Assembly: GCF_001613125.1 (NCBI RefSeq)
Contig: NZ_BDBT01000025.1
Location: 1-64,000, forward strand
DNA from: Nocardia shimofusensis NBRC 100134
GTDB lineage: Bacteria; Actinomycetota; Actinomycetes; Mycobacteriales; Mycobacteriaceae
Length of the DNA: 64,000 nucleotides
Reading direction: 5' to 3'
In this document: in pieces, positions 44,046-55,333 of the stretch
Layout of the letters: each line of letters opens with the position of its first letter
How positions within the stretch are numbered: the stretch's first letter is position 1
The notes under the pieces: generated by a model
Told to the model about the DNA's origin: nothing
The model's database searches: none
The model's input: the letters and a program-made list of their open reading frames with translations, nothing else
Program-made: the position numbers and the translations under genes

Positions 44046-45525
44046 ACTCGCCCACCTCCATGTGCATCCCCCGGAACCTGCGCCGCAGCCCTCGGTCGTG
44101 CGAGACGACGACGAGCGCGCCCCGATAGTCGGCCAGCGCCTGTTCCAGCTCTTCCACCAATCGCAAGGACAGGTGATTGGTCGGTTCGTCGAGCAGCAGC
44201 AGGTCGTGCTCGCCCGCGATCAGACGGGCCAGCGACAGCCTGCGCCGCTGACCTTCCGACAGCGCGCCGACCGGCTGGTCCACGGCATCCGCCCGGAACA
44301 GCCCCGTCGCCAGCAGCGCCGAACGGGAACCGCCGTACGCGTGGACGACGCTGTGCCGTGGATCGAAACGCTCCTCCTGCCGCAGGTAGCCGACCCGTCC
44401 GGAGACCGTCGCATAGATCCGGTCCAGCAGCGTCGACTTGCCCGTCCCGTTGGGCCCGTGGATCAGCAGGCGGTCCCGCGGCCCCAGCGTCAGGACGCCG
44501 AGATCGAAACGGACCGGTCGCGCCGCGCGCAATCCCGCGCCGAACCGCAACGGCTCCGGTGGCCGCCGCACCGGATCGGCTTCCAGCCTGCGCACCTTCT
44601 CGGCTGCCTGGCGAACTCGCGAGGACACCGAGCTCTGCACCCGGCCCGCGTGCCGGTCGTAGGCCATCTTGTTGTTGTCGCGCTGCGCACGGCCCACCGC
44701 GACCCGGTGCGCGGTGTCGCGGGAGAATTCGCGCAACCGCTCGATGTCGGCACACCAGCGCGCGTAGTCCTGCTCCCAGCGCTGTCGCGCAGCCGCCTCG
44801 GCGGCGAGAAACCCCGTGTAGCCGCCGCCGAAACGGGTCACGCCGCCGTCTTCGACCCGCACCACCGCGGTCGCCACCCGGTCCAGGAAGACCCGGTCGT
44901 GCGAGACCACGACCACGGTCCCGCGATGACCGCGCAACCGGTCCTCCAACCAGGTCAGCGCGGCGTCGTCGAGATGGTTGGTCGGTTCGTCGAGCAACAG
45001 GATCTCCGGGGAGGAGGCGAGCAGGCAGGCCAGCGCCAGGCGTGCGCGCTCGCCGCCGGACAGGGTCGCGACAGTCCGTTCCCGGTCCAGGTGCCCGAGG
45101 CCCAGCCCGTGCATCGCCTGCTCCACCCGCAGGTCGGCTCGGTAACCGTCGCGCGCTTCGAAGGCGGTGAGCAGTTCGCCGTAGGCGTCCATGTCCTGCG
45201 CCTCGGCGGCGCGCTGCATGGCCAGGGCGATCTCGCGGATGTCCGCGAGCGCGACATCTATCGCACCGCCGACGGTTTCGGCATCGAGGGTCTGCTCGAG
45301 ACGGCCCGTGCCGCCGGGCGCGAAGCAGACGACGTCACCGTCGTCGGGCGCCTCGACCCCGGCCATGATGCGCAACAGCGTCGACTTCCCCGAGCCGTTC
45401 TCGCCGACGATGCCCACCCGCTCACCGGGGGCGACCGACAGCGACACCGCCTCCAGGACAACCCGAGGGCCGTAGGACTTCCCGATGCCGCGCAGAGTCA
45501 GTTGAGTGGTCAGACGAATCTCCAA
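44038..45525 (-). CDS. ABC-F family ATPase, antibiotic-resistance type
   Basis: 495 residues with two ATPase domains and no membrane segments. First Walker A GENGSGKST (41-49), signature LSGGERARLALA and Walker B LLLDEPTNHLDD; second Walker A GPNGTGKST, signature LSEGQRRRLSLA and LLLDEPTNH. The linker between them is long, basic and helical, as in ribosome-protecting ABC-F proteins (Vga, Lsa, VarM, TlrC). It would displace streptogramin A, lincosamides or macrolides from the ribosome. The start is TTG at 45525; a CTG at 45513 has a better-placed GGAG but is a rare start. Confidence 0.88.
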   Translation of the reverse strand: MEIRLTTQLTLRGIGKSYGPRVVLEAVSLSVAPGERVGIVGENGSGKSTLLRIMAGVEAPDDGDVVCFAPGGTGRLEQTLDAETVGGAIDVALADIREIALAMQRAAEAQDMDAYGELLTAFEARDGYRADLRVEQAMHGLGLGHLDRERTVATLSGGERARLALACLLASSPEILLLDEPTNHLDDAALTWLEDRLRGHRGTVVVVSHDRVFLDRVATAVVRVEDGGVTRFGGGYTGFLAAEAAARQRWEQDYARWCADIERLREFSRDTAHRVAVGRAQRDNNKMAYDRHAGRVQSSVSSRVRQAAEKVRRLEADPVRRPPEPLRFGAGLRAARPVRFDLGVLTLGPRDRLLIHGPNGTGKSTLLDRIYATVSGRVGYLRQEERFDPRHSVVHAYGGSRSALLATGLFRADAVDQPVGALSEGQRRRLSLARLIAGEHDLLLLDEPTNHLSLRLVEELEQALADYRGALVVVSHDRGLRRRFRGMHMEVGEFA

Positions 45526-45527
45526 TC

Positions 45528-45541
45528 GCTACTTGTGTAGC
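45528..45541. promoter_or_regulatory. Palindrome at the ABC-F promoter (TetR operator candidate)
   Basis: GCTAC-TTGT-GTAGC, perfect 5-bp arms, directly upstream of the ABC-F start and overlapping the expected transcription start. It lies between divergent genes, one of which encodes a TetR regulator. Confidence 0.55.
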
Positions 45542-45544
45542 ATT

Positions 45545-45573
45545 AAGGTACGGCAGCCGCCGAACTAACGCAA
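45545..45573 (-). promoter_or_regulatory. ABC-F/Vgb operon promoter
   Basis: On the minus strand TTGCGT (45568-45573), 17 bases, TACCTT (45545-45550). The predicted start point is at the palindrome 45528-45541. Confidence 0.5.
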
Positions 45574-45585
45574 CAGGAGTTGTCT

Positions 45586-46196
45586 TTGGAGACTTCGAGA
45601 AGACCCGGCGGACGCAGCGCCCGGGTGCGCGACGCCGTCCGGCAGGCGACACTCGACGAATTGGTGACCCACGGATTCCCGGGACTGACCGTGGAGAACG
45701 TGGCGCAACGCTCCGGCGTGCACAAGACGACCGTCTACCGCCGCTGGCGCAATGCGGCCGGCCTGGTCACCGACGCACTCGAACTGGCCGCCGGCGAGCC
45801 GTGGCCGCTGCCCGACACCGGCGATCTCGGCACGGACCTACGGGAGTTGACCGCGCTCGTCCGGACCGGCTTCGCCGATCCCGTCACGGGACCGGTCGCG
45901 ACCGCCTTCGTCACCGCGGCGCTGCAGAGCGCCGAGGCGGCCGACGCGCTACGGGAGTTTTACCGCGCCAGGCATCGGCAGAGTGCGGTGCTCGTCGCAC
46001 GCGCCGTCGAACGGGGCGAGCTCTCCCCCGAGATCGACGCCGAGGCGGTGATCCGCCAGGCCGTCGCCCCGGTCCTGCACCGGCTGCTCATCACCCACGA
46101 GCCGGTCGGCGAGTCGTTCACCCGCCGCGCCGCCGACATCGCGGCCGCGGCGGCCCGCGCCGGAATCCTCGACCGAGAACCCGCCGCGGCGGCGGA

Positions 46197-46209
<13 letters not shown>
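45586..46209 (+). CDS. TetR-family regulator of the ABC-F/Vgb operon
   Basis: 207 residues. TTG at 45586 has AGGAG 6 bases before it; the TTG at 45580 touches the AGGAG and is less likely. Helix-turn-helix VENVAQRSGVHKTTVYRRWR (about 34-53), then a TetR_C domain. Divergent from the resistance operon, so a drug-responsive repressor is likely. Its stop overlaps the end of gcvP by 13 bases in convergent orientation. Confidence 0.87.
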
Positions 46210-49055
<2,846 letters not shown>

Positions 49056-49109
49056 GGCGGCAACTCCAAGGCGGGCGGGGTCGACCAGGTCGACGGTTTC
49101 CTGCCCTCC

Positions 49110-49318
49110 CCCTCTGTCGCTGCTGCCTGAGAGATTCGGGAACCCGGCGCGGTGCCGAGCCCCTTTCCCCGTGGGCGGGCGCTACCGCGCCGAGGCGCGG
49201 ATCACCGCTTTCCAGAGGCGTCGAAGGTCGCACGGTCCTGGTGCCTGAGAGATTGACGGGGAGGTGCTGCTCCTTCGGCGCCCGGTTCCAGCAAACCGGG
49301 ACTCTCCCGCACGACGCG
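49110..49318 (-). ncRNA. Tandem glycine riboswitch upstream of gcvP
   Basis: Read on the minus strand, aptamer 1 has GGGAGAGTCCC, then GCCGAAGGAGCA, then AATCTCTCAGGCACCAGGAC (ends near 49,230). After a short linker the second copy has GGGGAAAGGGGCTC and CCGAATCTCTCAGGCAGC (near 49,120). Two copies of ATCTCTCAGGC and of the purine-rich core are the hallmark of gcvT-type aptamers. The second lacks the usual GCCGAAGGxGCAA core and is degenerate. About 55 bases separate it from the gcvP GTG, so translation or termination control of glycine cleavage is expected. Confidence 0.88.
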
Positions 49319-49416
49319 ACGCCCACCCAGTCTAGGCCGGTGTCCGCGAATCGACGTGCCGGAGCCCGTGTCGCGCTCGTCACTGTCGCGAACAACCAGC
49401 GAACGCTGGTGTACGC

Positions 49417-49974
49417 CTATCCGGTGGCGCGATTCATCCGCGCTTTGCGGCGGTAGGACAATTCGTCCTCGGGACGCTCGGTGACCACCGCGGCCCGCTC
49501 GGCCGGGAAATTCGCGATGATGCCGGTCAGTTCCCGCATCGCGCCGCTGACCGCGATTCCGAACACGCCCTGCCCGCCCTGCAGTAAATCGACGACTTCC
49601 TCCGGCGAGGTGCACTCGTAGACCGACGTGCCGTCGGAGAACAGAGTGATTCCGGCCAGATCCTCGACTCCGCGGCTACGCAGATGATCGACCGCGATGC
49701 GGATGTTCTGCAGCGAGATGCCCGCGTCGAGCAATCGCTTGACGATCTTCAGGACCAGAATGTCCTTGAACGAATACAACCGCTGACTACCCGAGCCCGC
49801 CGCGCTGCGAATCGAGGGCACGACCAAACCGGTCCGCGCCCAGTAATCGAGCTGACGATAGGTGATGCCCGCGACCTGACACGCGCTGGGAACCCGGTAG
49901 CCGACCAAATCGTCGGGCACCGCGTCGTTGGGGAACAGGCCTGGCTGTACCACATCCCGCGATTGCTCTGCCAT
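49417..49974 (-). CDS. MerR-family regulator (Rv1830-like)
   Basis: 185 residues from the ATG at 49974, which has GGGAG 9 bases before it. MerR winged helix GYRVPSACQVAGITYRQLDY (about 25-44) with DYWARTGLVVPS, then a helical dimerisation segment and a C-terminal domain with DGTSVYECTSPEEVVDLL. No Cys cluster, so not a metal sensor. Same place in the garA-gcvP block as Rv1830 of M. tuberculosis. Confidence 0.9.
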   Translation of the reverse strand: MAEQSRDVVQPGLFPNDAVPDDLVGYRVPSACQVAGITYRQLDYWARTGLVVPSIRSAAGSGSQRLYSFKDILVLKIVKRLLDAGISLQNIRIAVDHLRSRGVEDLAGITLFSDGTSVYECTSPEEVVDLLQGGQGVFGIAVSGAMRELTGIIANFPAERAAVVTERPEDELSYRRKARMNRATG

Positions 49975-50178
49975 TGACCACTCCCTTGCTCCGCCGACGC
50001 CTGGCCCCATCGATGACCCGACTCCGTAGCGACCGACGCTCACCATCCGGAGACACCACCGACGGTAACCAACGGCCCGACTATCGAGATTACTCCCGTC
50101 GATTGTCCGGGCACCGGTGTCATCGGACCAAACGCGACGCGCGGTAAAAGTCTCAGGCTGTACTTCAGGTATAGAAAA

Positions 50179-50652
50179 TCAGCTGTCGGTCGCTTTGAAA
50201 TCGTCCGGCGACACCGACTCCAGGAACTCCTTGAACTTCTCGACCTCGTCCTCGCGCTCGTCGGGCATGACCAGACCCGCTTCCTCGAGCACCGGTTCCT
50301 CGGCATAGATCGGGCAACCCACACGCAGCGCGATGGCGACCGAATCCGAGGGCCGCGCCGAAATCCGCACGTCGTTGTCGAACACCAGATCGGCGTAGAA
50401 CGTGCCCTGCTTCAGATCGACGATCCTGACCTCTTTGAGCGTGTGCCCGAGTTCGGTGATCATGATCTTGATCAGGTCGTGGGTAAGCGGGCGCACGGGG
50501 GTCACCCGCTCCTGTTCGAGCACGATGGCCGCGGCCTCGGTCTGCCCGATCCATATGGGCAGATACCGTTCCCCGGACACCTCCCGGAGCAACAGCACCG
50601 GCTGGTTCTGTGGCTGCTCGACGCGGATGCCGATCACACGCATTTCACTCAT
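50179..50652 (-). CDS. Bifunctional nuclease family protein (DUF151)
   Basis: 157 residues: MSEMRVIGIRVEQPQNQPVL at the start, LPIWIGQTEAAAI in the core and the SARPSDSVAIALR segment with its conserved Ser/Asp, ending in an acidic helix. Counterpart of Rv1829. Plant members have DNase/RNase activity; the role in actinobacteria is not settled. Between the two MerR genes, as in mycobacteria. Confidence 0.9.
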   Translation of the reverse strand: MSEMRVIGIRVEQPQNQPVLLLREVSGERYLPIWIGQTEAAAIVLEQERVTPVRPLTHDLIKIMITELGHTLKEVRIVDLKQGTFYADLVFDNDVRISARPSDSVAIALRVGCPIYAEEPVLEEAGLVMPDEREDEVEKFKEFLESVSPDDFKATDS

Positions 50653-50799
50653 GCCACTGCCTCCCGTATTCGCCGGCCGCCCGGCCCGACCGCCGCAGAG
50701 CTCGCCGTGATTACGAGTCTAAGCGAATTCGAGGGAGTGCCGCGATCGACTGTCGCGGCCGGATGGTCGGTGTCTCGCGCCGGCGGTCACCCGCCGGGC

Positions 50800-51600
50800 T
50801 CAGTTGCCGAGGGCGCTGCGGACCGCGGCCTTCACCAGGTGGGTATGCAGGCTCAGCGACAACGCCGCGAGCTCGCGCACGGTCTCCTCGGCGCGCGCCC
50901 GCGCGCCCGCGTCCCGGCTCTTGGCGATCGGCGCGGCGATCTGAGCCAACAGCGCGGCTTCGCGGTCGGCGGCCAGCTTGAAGGCACGCAGATGGCGCGC
51001 CTCGAGCCCGAACTCGGCCATCGCGCGGGCGGTCCTGACCAACGGCACGTCGTCGGCGCCGAAGAAACCCGCCGGGCCGGGAGTGACCAGATTCGCCCGC
51101 ACGAGGTCGTGGAGGAACTTCTCGTCGACGCCCGCCTGGGCGAGCAGATCGGCTCGGGTGAGCCGGATTTCGTGATCGAAGCGCAATTGCTCCGGGCTCA
51201 CCGTCTCGCCCACCACATTGAGCGAACGCGGCGTGGGGTGCCCACCCGCGCCGGCCGAACGCTCCGGTTCCGAGGCGCCCGGACGTCCGGGATGCGAGCG
51301 GGCGCGCGCTTCCCGGACGCCGAGCGTGGCCGCCCCGCTGTCGATCGCTTCGAGTTGTTCCTTGATCACCTTCAGCGGCAGGTACTGGTCGCGCTGCGCG
51401 GTCAGGATGAACCGCAGCCGCTCGCAGTCGGCCACCGAGAACCGCCGATATCCCGACGGCGTGCGCTCCGGGCGGATCAAACCCTCGGATTCGAGGAACC
51501 GGATCTTGGAAATGGTGACGTCGGGGAAGTCAGGGCGCAACAGGTCGAGCACGGAGCCGATCGACATCCCTCCGCGCGCCCACTGCGCCGCACCGCTCAC
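50800..51600 (-). CDS. ftsR: MerR-family regulator FtsR (Rv1828-like)
   Basis: 266 residues from a GTG at 51600 with GGGAAGG upstream; the reading up to 51705 has no better start. N-terminal winged helix containing SIGSVLDLLRPDFPDVTISK, FLESEGLI and the recognition turn SGYRRFS, a variable linker rich in Arg/Pro/Gly (about 105-125), and a helical second domain (HEIRLTRADLLAQAGVDEKF) that resembles a second MerR-like fold. Corynebacterial FtsR activates ftsZ; Rv1828 is the mycobacterial counterpart. Lies directly downstream of garA, as expected. Confidence 0.9.
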   Translation of the reverse strand: MSGAAQWARGGMSIGSVLDLLRPDFPDVTISKIRFLESEGLIRPERTPSGYRRFSVADCERLRFILTAQRDQYLPLKVIKEQLEAIDSGAATLGVREARARSHPGRPGASEPERSAGAGGHPTPRSLNVVGETVSPEQLRFDHEIRLTRADLLAQAGVDEKFLHDLVRANLVTPGPAGFFGADDVPLVRTARAMAEFGLEARHLRAFKLAADREAALLAQIAAPIAKSRDAGARARAEETVRELAALSLSLHTHLVKAAVRSALGN

Positions 51601-51688
51601 CGTCGCCAGCCCTTCCCGTCCCCCAGTCTGTTCCAGGCGACACCGCTGCTGGACCGGCACCACCCGACACCGCCACCCGGAGCAGCGC

Positions 51689-52171
51689 TCACATACTTCC
51701 CGCACCCGCCGAGGACTCGTTCGCCTGCGCGCGCGGCCCGGTCAGGAACACCAGGCGGAACTTGCCGATCTGTACCTCGTCACCGTTCTGCAGTTCGGAG
51801 GAGTCCACCGGTTCCCGGTTGACGTAGGTGCCGTTCAGGCTGCCCACATCGACCACCTGGAAGGTGTCGTCGTCCTGACGGAACTCCGCGTGCCGCCGGC
51901 TGACGGTCACATCGTCGAGGAAGATGTCGCTGTCGGGATGGCGGCCCGCCGACGTGGTGGGCTGATCCAGCAGAAACCTCGACCCCGCGTTCGGTCCGCG
52001 CTTGACGACCAGGAGAGCGGCTCCCGCCGGTAGGCCCTCGACCCCCTGGACCGGCGGTTCGCCGGTCTGCTCGGAGCGCGACGCGTCGACCTCGTTCAGG
52101 AAATCCGCGCGGAAGACCGACGTCGTCTCGGCCGCGGTCTCCTGGTAACCCGGGTCTTTGTTCTCGCTCAC
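51689..52171 (-). CDS. garA: FHA-domain regulator GarA
   Basis: 160 residues. The N-terminal tail carries ETTSVFRADFL with Thr16/Thr17 in the place of the PknG/PknB-phosphorylated threonines of M. tuberculosis GarA. The FHA domain has GRHPDSDIFLDDVTVSRRHA and GSLNGTYVN. Unphosphorylated GarA inhibits 2-oxoglutarate dehydrogenase and activates glutamate dehydrogenase; phosphorylation closes it on its own FHA domain. Neighbours gcvH and ftsR match the conserved order. Confidence 0.95.
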   Translation of the reverse strand: MSENKDPGYQETAAETTSVFRADFLNEVDASRSEQTGEPPVQGVEGLPAGAALLVVKRGPNAGSRFLLDQPTTSAGRHPDSDIFLDDVTVSRRHAEFRQDDDTFQVVDVGSLNGTYVNREPVDSSELQNGDEVQIGKFRLVFLTGPRAQANESSAGAGSM

Positions 52172-52224
52172 CGTTTCTCTCCTCCTCGAACCTGATTATC
52201 CATGCAAGCAGGTGATGCTTTGGT

Positions 52225-52242
52225 CGACACGAGTCCGTGTCG
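52225..52242 (-). promoter_or_regulatory. Hairpin in the garA leader
   Basis: CGACACG-AGTC-CGTGTCG, perfect 7-bp arms, 54 bases before the garA start and inside the 164-base gap to gcvH. Could be a weak terminator or an operator; nothing else stands out in the gap. Confidence 0.4.
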
Positions 52243-52335
52243 GCAGAATGCCCGCGCGACCGCGCCGGCTCATCCGTTGGCTTTGACCGTACCCTGCCGG
52301 GGGCTGCCCGTGCAGGGGGAACCGGGAAGGCTGAT

Positions 52336-52734
52336 TCAGCCCCCGATAACTCCTTGATAACCTGCCGCATCCAGCAGTTCACCGAGTGTGGTGTCGAGCC
52401 AGGAGGCATCGTCCGCCTCCGCTTCGAACAGCCACCCGGCGCCGTACGGATCGGCGTTCAGCGTCTCGGGCGCGGCCGTCAATTCCTCGTTCACCACAAC
52501 GATTTTCGCGGCGAAAGGCGCGTAGATGTCGGAAACGCTCTTGGTCGACTCCACCTCTGCGACGCTTTCCCCCGCATCGGCCGTTCGTGGCACGTCCGGC
52601 AGTTGAACGAACACGACATCACCGAGCTGGGACTGCGCGTAGTCGGTGATGCCGACCCGCACCCGGGTGGGGCCGATCCGGCGTACCCACTCGTGTTCCT
52701 CGGTGTAGCGCAGATCCTCGGGGGTCAGTGCCAC
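52336..52734 (-). CDS. gcvH: Glycine cleavage system H protein
   Basis: 132 residues from a GTG at 52734 (AAAGGA before it). YTEEHEWVR at the start and the lipoylation site ESTKSVSD with Lys65. It carries the aminomethyl group between the P, T and L proteins. Separated from gcvP by about 3.3 kb holding garA and three regulators or regulator-like genes, as in mycobacteria. Confidence 0.95.
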   Translation of the reverse strand: MALTPEDLRYTEEHEWVRRIGPTRVRVGITDYAQSQLGDVVFVQLPDVPRTADAGESVAEVESTKSVSDIYAPFAAKIVVVNEELTAAPETLNADPYGAGWLFEAEADDASWLDTTLGELLDAAGYQGVIGG

Positions 52735-52776
52735 GTGGCGTCCTTTCGTCGTGAACGTTGCACGCAACCTTATCCG

Positions 52777-53370
52777 CTATGGGTGACGGTGCCGCACAGC
52801 CGGTATCGCGCGCGCCACCGCGACCGCCTTGCCCGCGTACAACAGGCCGGTCCACAGATACACCACGGTGCCCCAGATGAGCAGCGCCGCACCGAAGGCC
52901 GCGCCGAATCCGCCCAGGGGCCAATCCATCTCCCCCGCCAGCAGCCACGGCAGCGCCGACATCAGGGCAAAAGTGGCCGCTTTGCCGAGGTAGATCACCT
53001 CGGGCGGGTCGAGATCGCGGCGGCGATAGATCGGCAGCAGCAGCGCCAGCACGACGTCACGACCGATCAGCAGCAGCGCCACCCACCAGGGCAGCAACCC
53101 GCGCACCACGAAGGCCGCCAGAGTGGTCACCAGGAACAGCCGGTCGACGAGCGGATCGAGGATCGCGCCGAGCCGGGACCCCTGGTCCAGCAGCCTGGCC
53201 AGCTTGCCGTCCAGGAAGTCGGTGACGCCGCTGGCGACCAGTAGCGCGAATGCCCATCCGTCGGCGTGTTCGACCAACATCAGCCACAGGAACACCGGCA
53301 CGCCGATCAGGCGCAGCACGCTCAGCACATTGGGGATGGTGAGGATGCGGTCGGCGGCGTTCGTGGTCAC
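52777..53370 (-). CDS. CDP-alcohol phosphatidyltransferase
   Basis: 197 residues, about six membrane segments. Signature DGx2ARx(n)Gx3Dx3D is complete (DFLDGKLARLL ... GAILDPLVDR). It transfers a phosphatidyl group from CDP-diacylglycerol to an alcohol such as glycerol phosphate or inositol phosphate; pgsA2 (Rv1822), which lies near gcvH in M. tuberculosis, is the likely counterpart. GTG start at 53370. Confidence 0.88.
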   Translation of the reverse strand: MTTNAADRILTIPNVLSVLRLIGVPVFLWLMLVEHADGWAFALLVASGVTDFLDGKLARLLDQGSRLGAILDPLVDRLFLVTTLAAFVVRGLLPWWVALLLIGRDVVLALLLPIYRRRDLDPPEVIYLGKAATFALMSALPWLLAGEMDWPLGGFGAAFGAALLIWGTVVYLWTGLLYAGKAVAVARAIPAVRHRHP

Positions 53371-53523
53371 CCGCTGTGCTTACCGCACGCGCGGGCGGAC
53401 TCGCCATCCGGGCGCGCCGTCGGGACCAACACAGCGTTCGGCATTGCTTTTCGCCACAACGACCACGGTGAAAGAATGACTATGAAAGCATCTCATCGAA
53501 CCGTTGGTGATCGAGAGGAAAAA

Positions 53524-55221
53524 ATGGCCGAGTTCGACTACGACGTGGTGGTGATCGGCTCCGGGTTCGGCGGCAGCGTCAGCGCGCTGCGGCTGACCGA
53601 GAAGGGCTATCGGGTCGGCGTGCTCGAGGCGGGCCGGCGCTGGACCGCGGAGAATATGCCCAAGACCAATTGGAACCTCCGCAAGTCCATCTGGGCGCCG
53701 AAACTGGGGATGACCGGCCCGCAGGCCATCAGCATCCTCGGCAAGTGCGCGGTCTTCTCCGGCGCGGGCGTGGGCGGCGGTTCTCTCATCTACGGCAACA
53801 CGCTCTACGAGCCGCTGCCCGCCTTCTACACCGACAAGCAGTGGGCCCACATCACCGACTGGCGCAGCGAACTGGCCCCGTACTACGACCAGGCCCAGCG
53901 CATGCTCGGCGTGGTGACCAATCCGCGGATGACCCCCGCCGACGACATCCTCGAGCAGGTCGCCGAGGACATGGGCGTCGGCGACACCTTCCACGCGACC
54001 CAGGTCGGGGTGTTCTTCAACGACGAGGCCGAGGGCGTGGAGGTGGACGATCCCTACTTCGGCGGCGCGGGCCCGCGCCGCAACGGCTGCATCCACTGTT
54101 CGCGCTGCCTGACCGGCTGTCCGCACAACGCCAAGAACACCACTCCCACCAACTACCTCTACCTCGCCGAGCAGGCGGGTGCACAGGTGCACGCGCTGAC
54201 CACCGCGACAGCGGTACGCCCGCTCGACGGTGGCGGTTACGCCGTCGACACGGTGCGCTCGGGGCGCTGGATCCGCAAGGAGCCCACGACGTTCACCGCC
54301 GGTCAGGTGGTGTTCGCCGGCGCGGCGCTGGGCACCCAGAAGCTGCTGCACAAGATGCGCGACGACGGCGTGCTGGCGCACCTGTCGCCCCGGCTGGGCG
54401 AGCTGACCCGCAGCAATTCCGAGGCGATCCTCAATGTCGCCAGCCGCACTCGCTACGACTTCGCCCAGGGTGTGGCCATCACCTCCTCGATCCACCCCGA
54501 GCCGAACACCCACGTCGAGGTCTGCCACTACGGCGCCGGGCAGAACGCGCTGGCGACGATGGCGGTCCCGATGATCGACGGCGGCGCGTTCCGGTTCCTG
54601 CGGTTCCTGCTGGCGACGTTGCGGCACCCGATCCACTTCCTGCGCAGCTGCTGGATCTATCGCGGCTCGGAGCGCTCGGTGATCCTGCTGGTGATGCAGT
54701 CGCTGGACAACTCGCTGACCTCCTTCCGCAAGCGCGGCGCGCTACGCACGAAACAGGGCACCGGCGAACCGAACCCGACCTGGATCCCGCTGGCCCACGA
54801 GGTGGCCGACCGCTTCGCCGAGAAAGTCGACGGCGATGCCCACGGCCTGATCATGGATGTGTTCGACATCCCCGCCACCGCCCACTACATCGGCGGTTGC
54901 GTGATCGGCGAGGGCCCGGAGAGCGGCGTGGTCGACCCCTACCAGCGCGTGTTCGGCCATCCCGGTCTGCACATCGCCGACGGCTCGGCGGTCACCGCGA
55001 ACCTGGGCGTGAACCCCTCGCTGACCATCACCGCCCAGGCCGAGCGGGCGATGGCGTTCTGGCCCAACAAGGGCGAGGCCGATCCCCGGCCGGGACTGGG
55101 CGAGCAGTACCGCCGCATCCAGCCGGTCCGCCCGGTGCGCCCCACGGTGCCCGAGGCCGCGCCCGGCGCATTGCGGCTGCCGATCACCCCGATCGATCCC
55201 GCGGTGCTGGCGGCGCCCTGA
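53524..55221 (+). CDS. GMC oxidoreductase, cholesterol oxidase-like (ChoD type)
   Basis: 565 residues. FAD motif VIGSGFGGSVSALRL (10-24), the GAGVGGGSLIYGN substrate-side loop and the C-terminal IGGCVIGEGPESGVVDPY with DGSAVTANLGVNPS are typical. No secretion signal. A four-Cys motif CIHCSRCLTGCP (189-200) has exactly the CxxCxxCxxxCP spacing of a [4Fe-4S] ferredoxin site; ChoD-type relatives carry similar clusters. The substrate could be a sterol or another alcohol; true cholesterol oxidation is unproven for this branch. RBS GAGAGGA precedes the ATG. Confidence 0.88.
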   Translation: MAEFDYDVVVIGSGFGGSVSALRLTEKGYRVGVLEAGRRWTAENMPKTNWNLRKSIWAPKLGMTGPQAISILGKCAVFSGAGVGGGSLIYGNTLYEPLPAFYTDKQWAHITDWRSELAPYYDQAQRMLGVVTNPRMTPADDILEQVAEDMGVGDTFHATQVGVFFNDEAEGVEVDDPYFGGAGPRRNGCIHCSRCLTGCPHNAKNTTPTNYLYLAEQAGAQVHALTTATAVRPLDGGGYAVDTVRSGRWIRKEPTTFTAGQVVFAGAALGTQKLLHKMRDDGVLAHLSPRLGELTRSNSEAILNVASRTRYDFAQGVAITSSIHPEPNTHVEVCHYGAGQNALATMAVPMIDGGAFRFLRFLLATLRHPIHFLRSCWIYRGSERSVILLVMQSLDNSLTSFRKRGALRTKQGTGEPNPTWIPLAHEVADRFAEKVDGDAHGLIMDVFDIPATAHYIGGCVIGEGPESGVVDPYQRVFGHPGLHIADGSAVTANLGVNPSLTITAQAERAMAFWPNKGEADPRPGLGEQYRRIQPVRPVRPTVPEAAPGALRLPITPIDPAVLAAP

Positions 55222-55333
55222 TCCGAACCGGTCCCGGTGACTTCCCCCGGCCCCCGGTGAGTTCTGCGTCGGTGGCAGGTCACACCCGCCGCGGCGCGCG
55301 CGGCGGGCCACCGTGGGATTACCGTGATCACCC

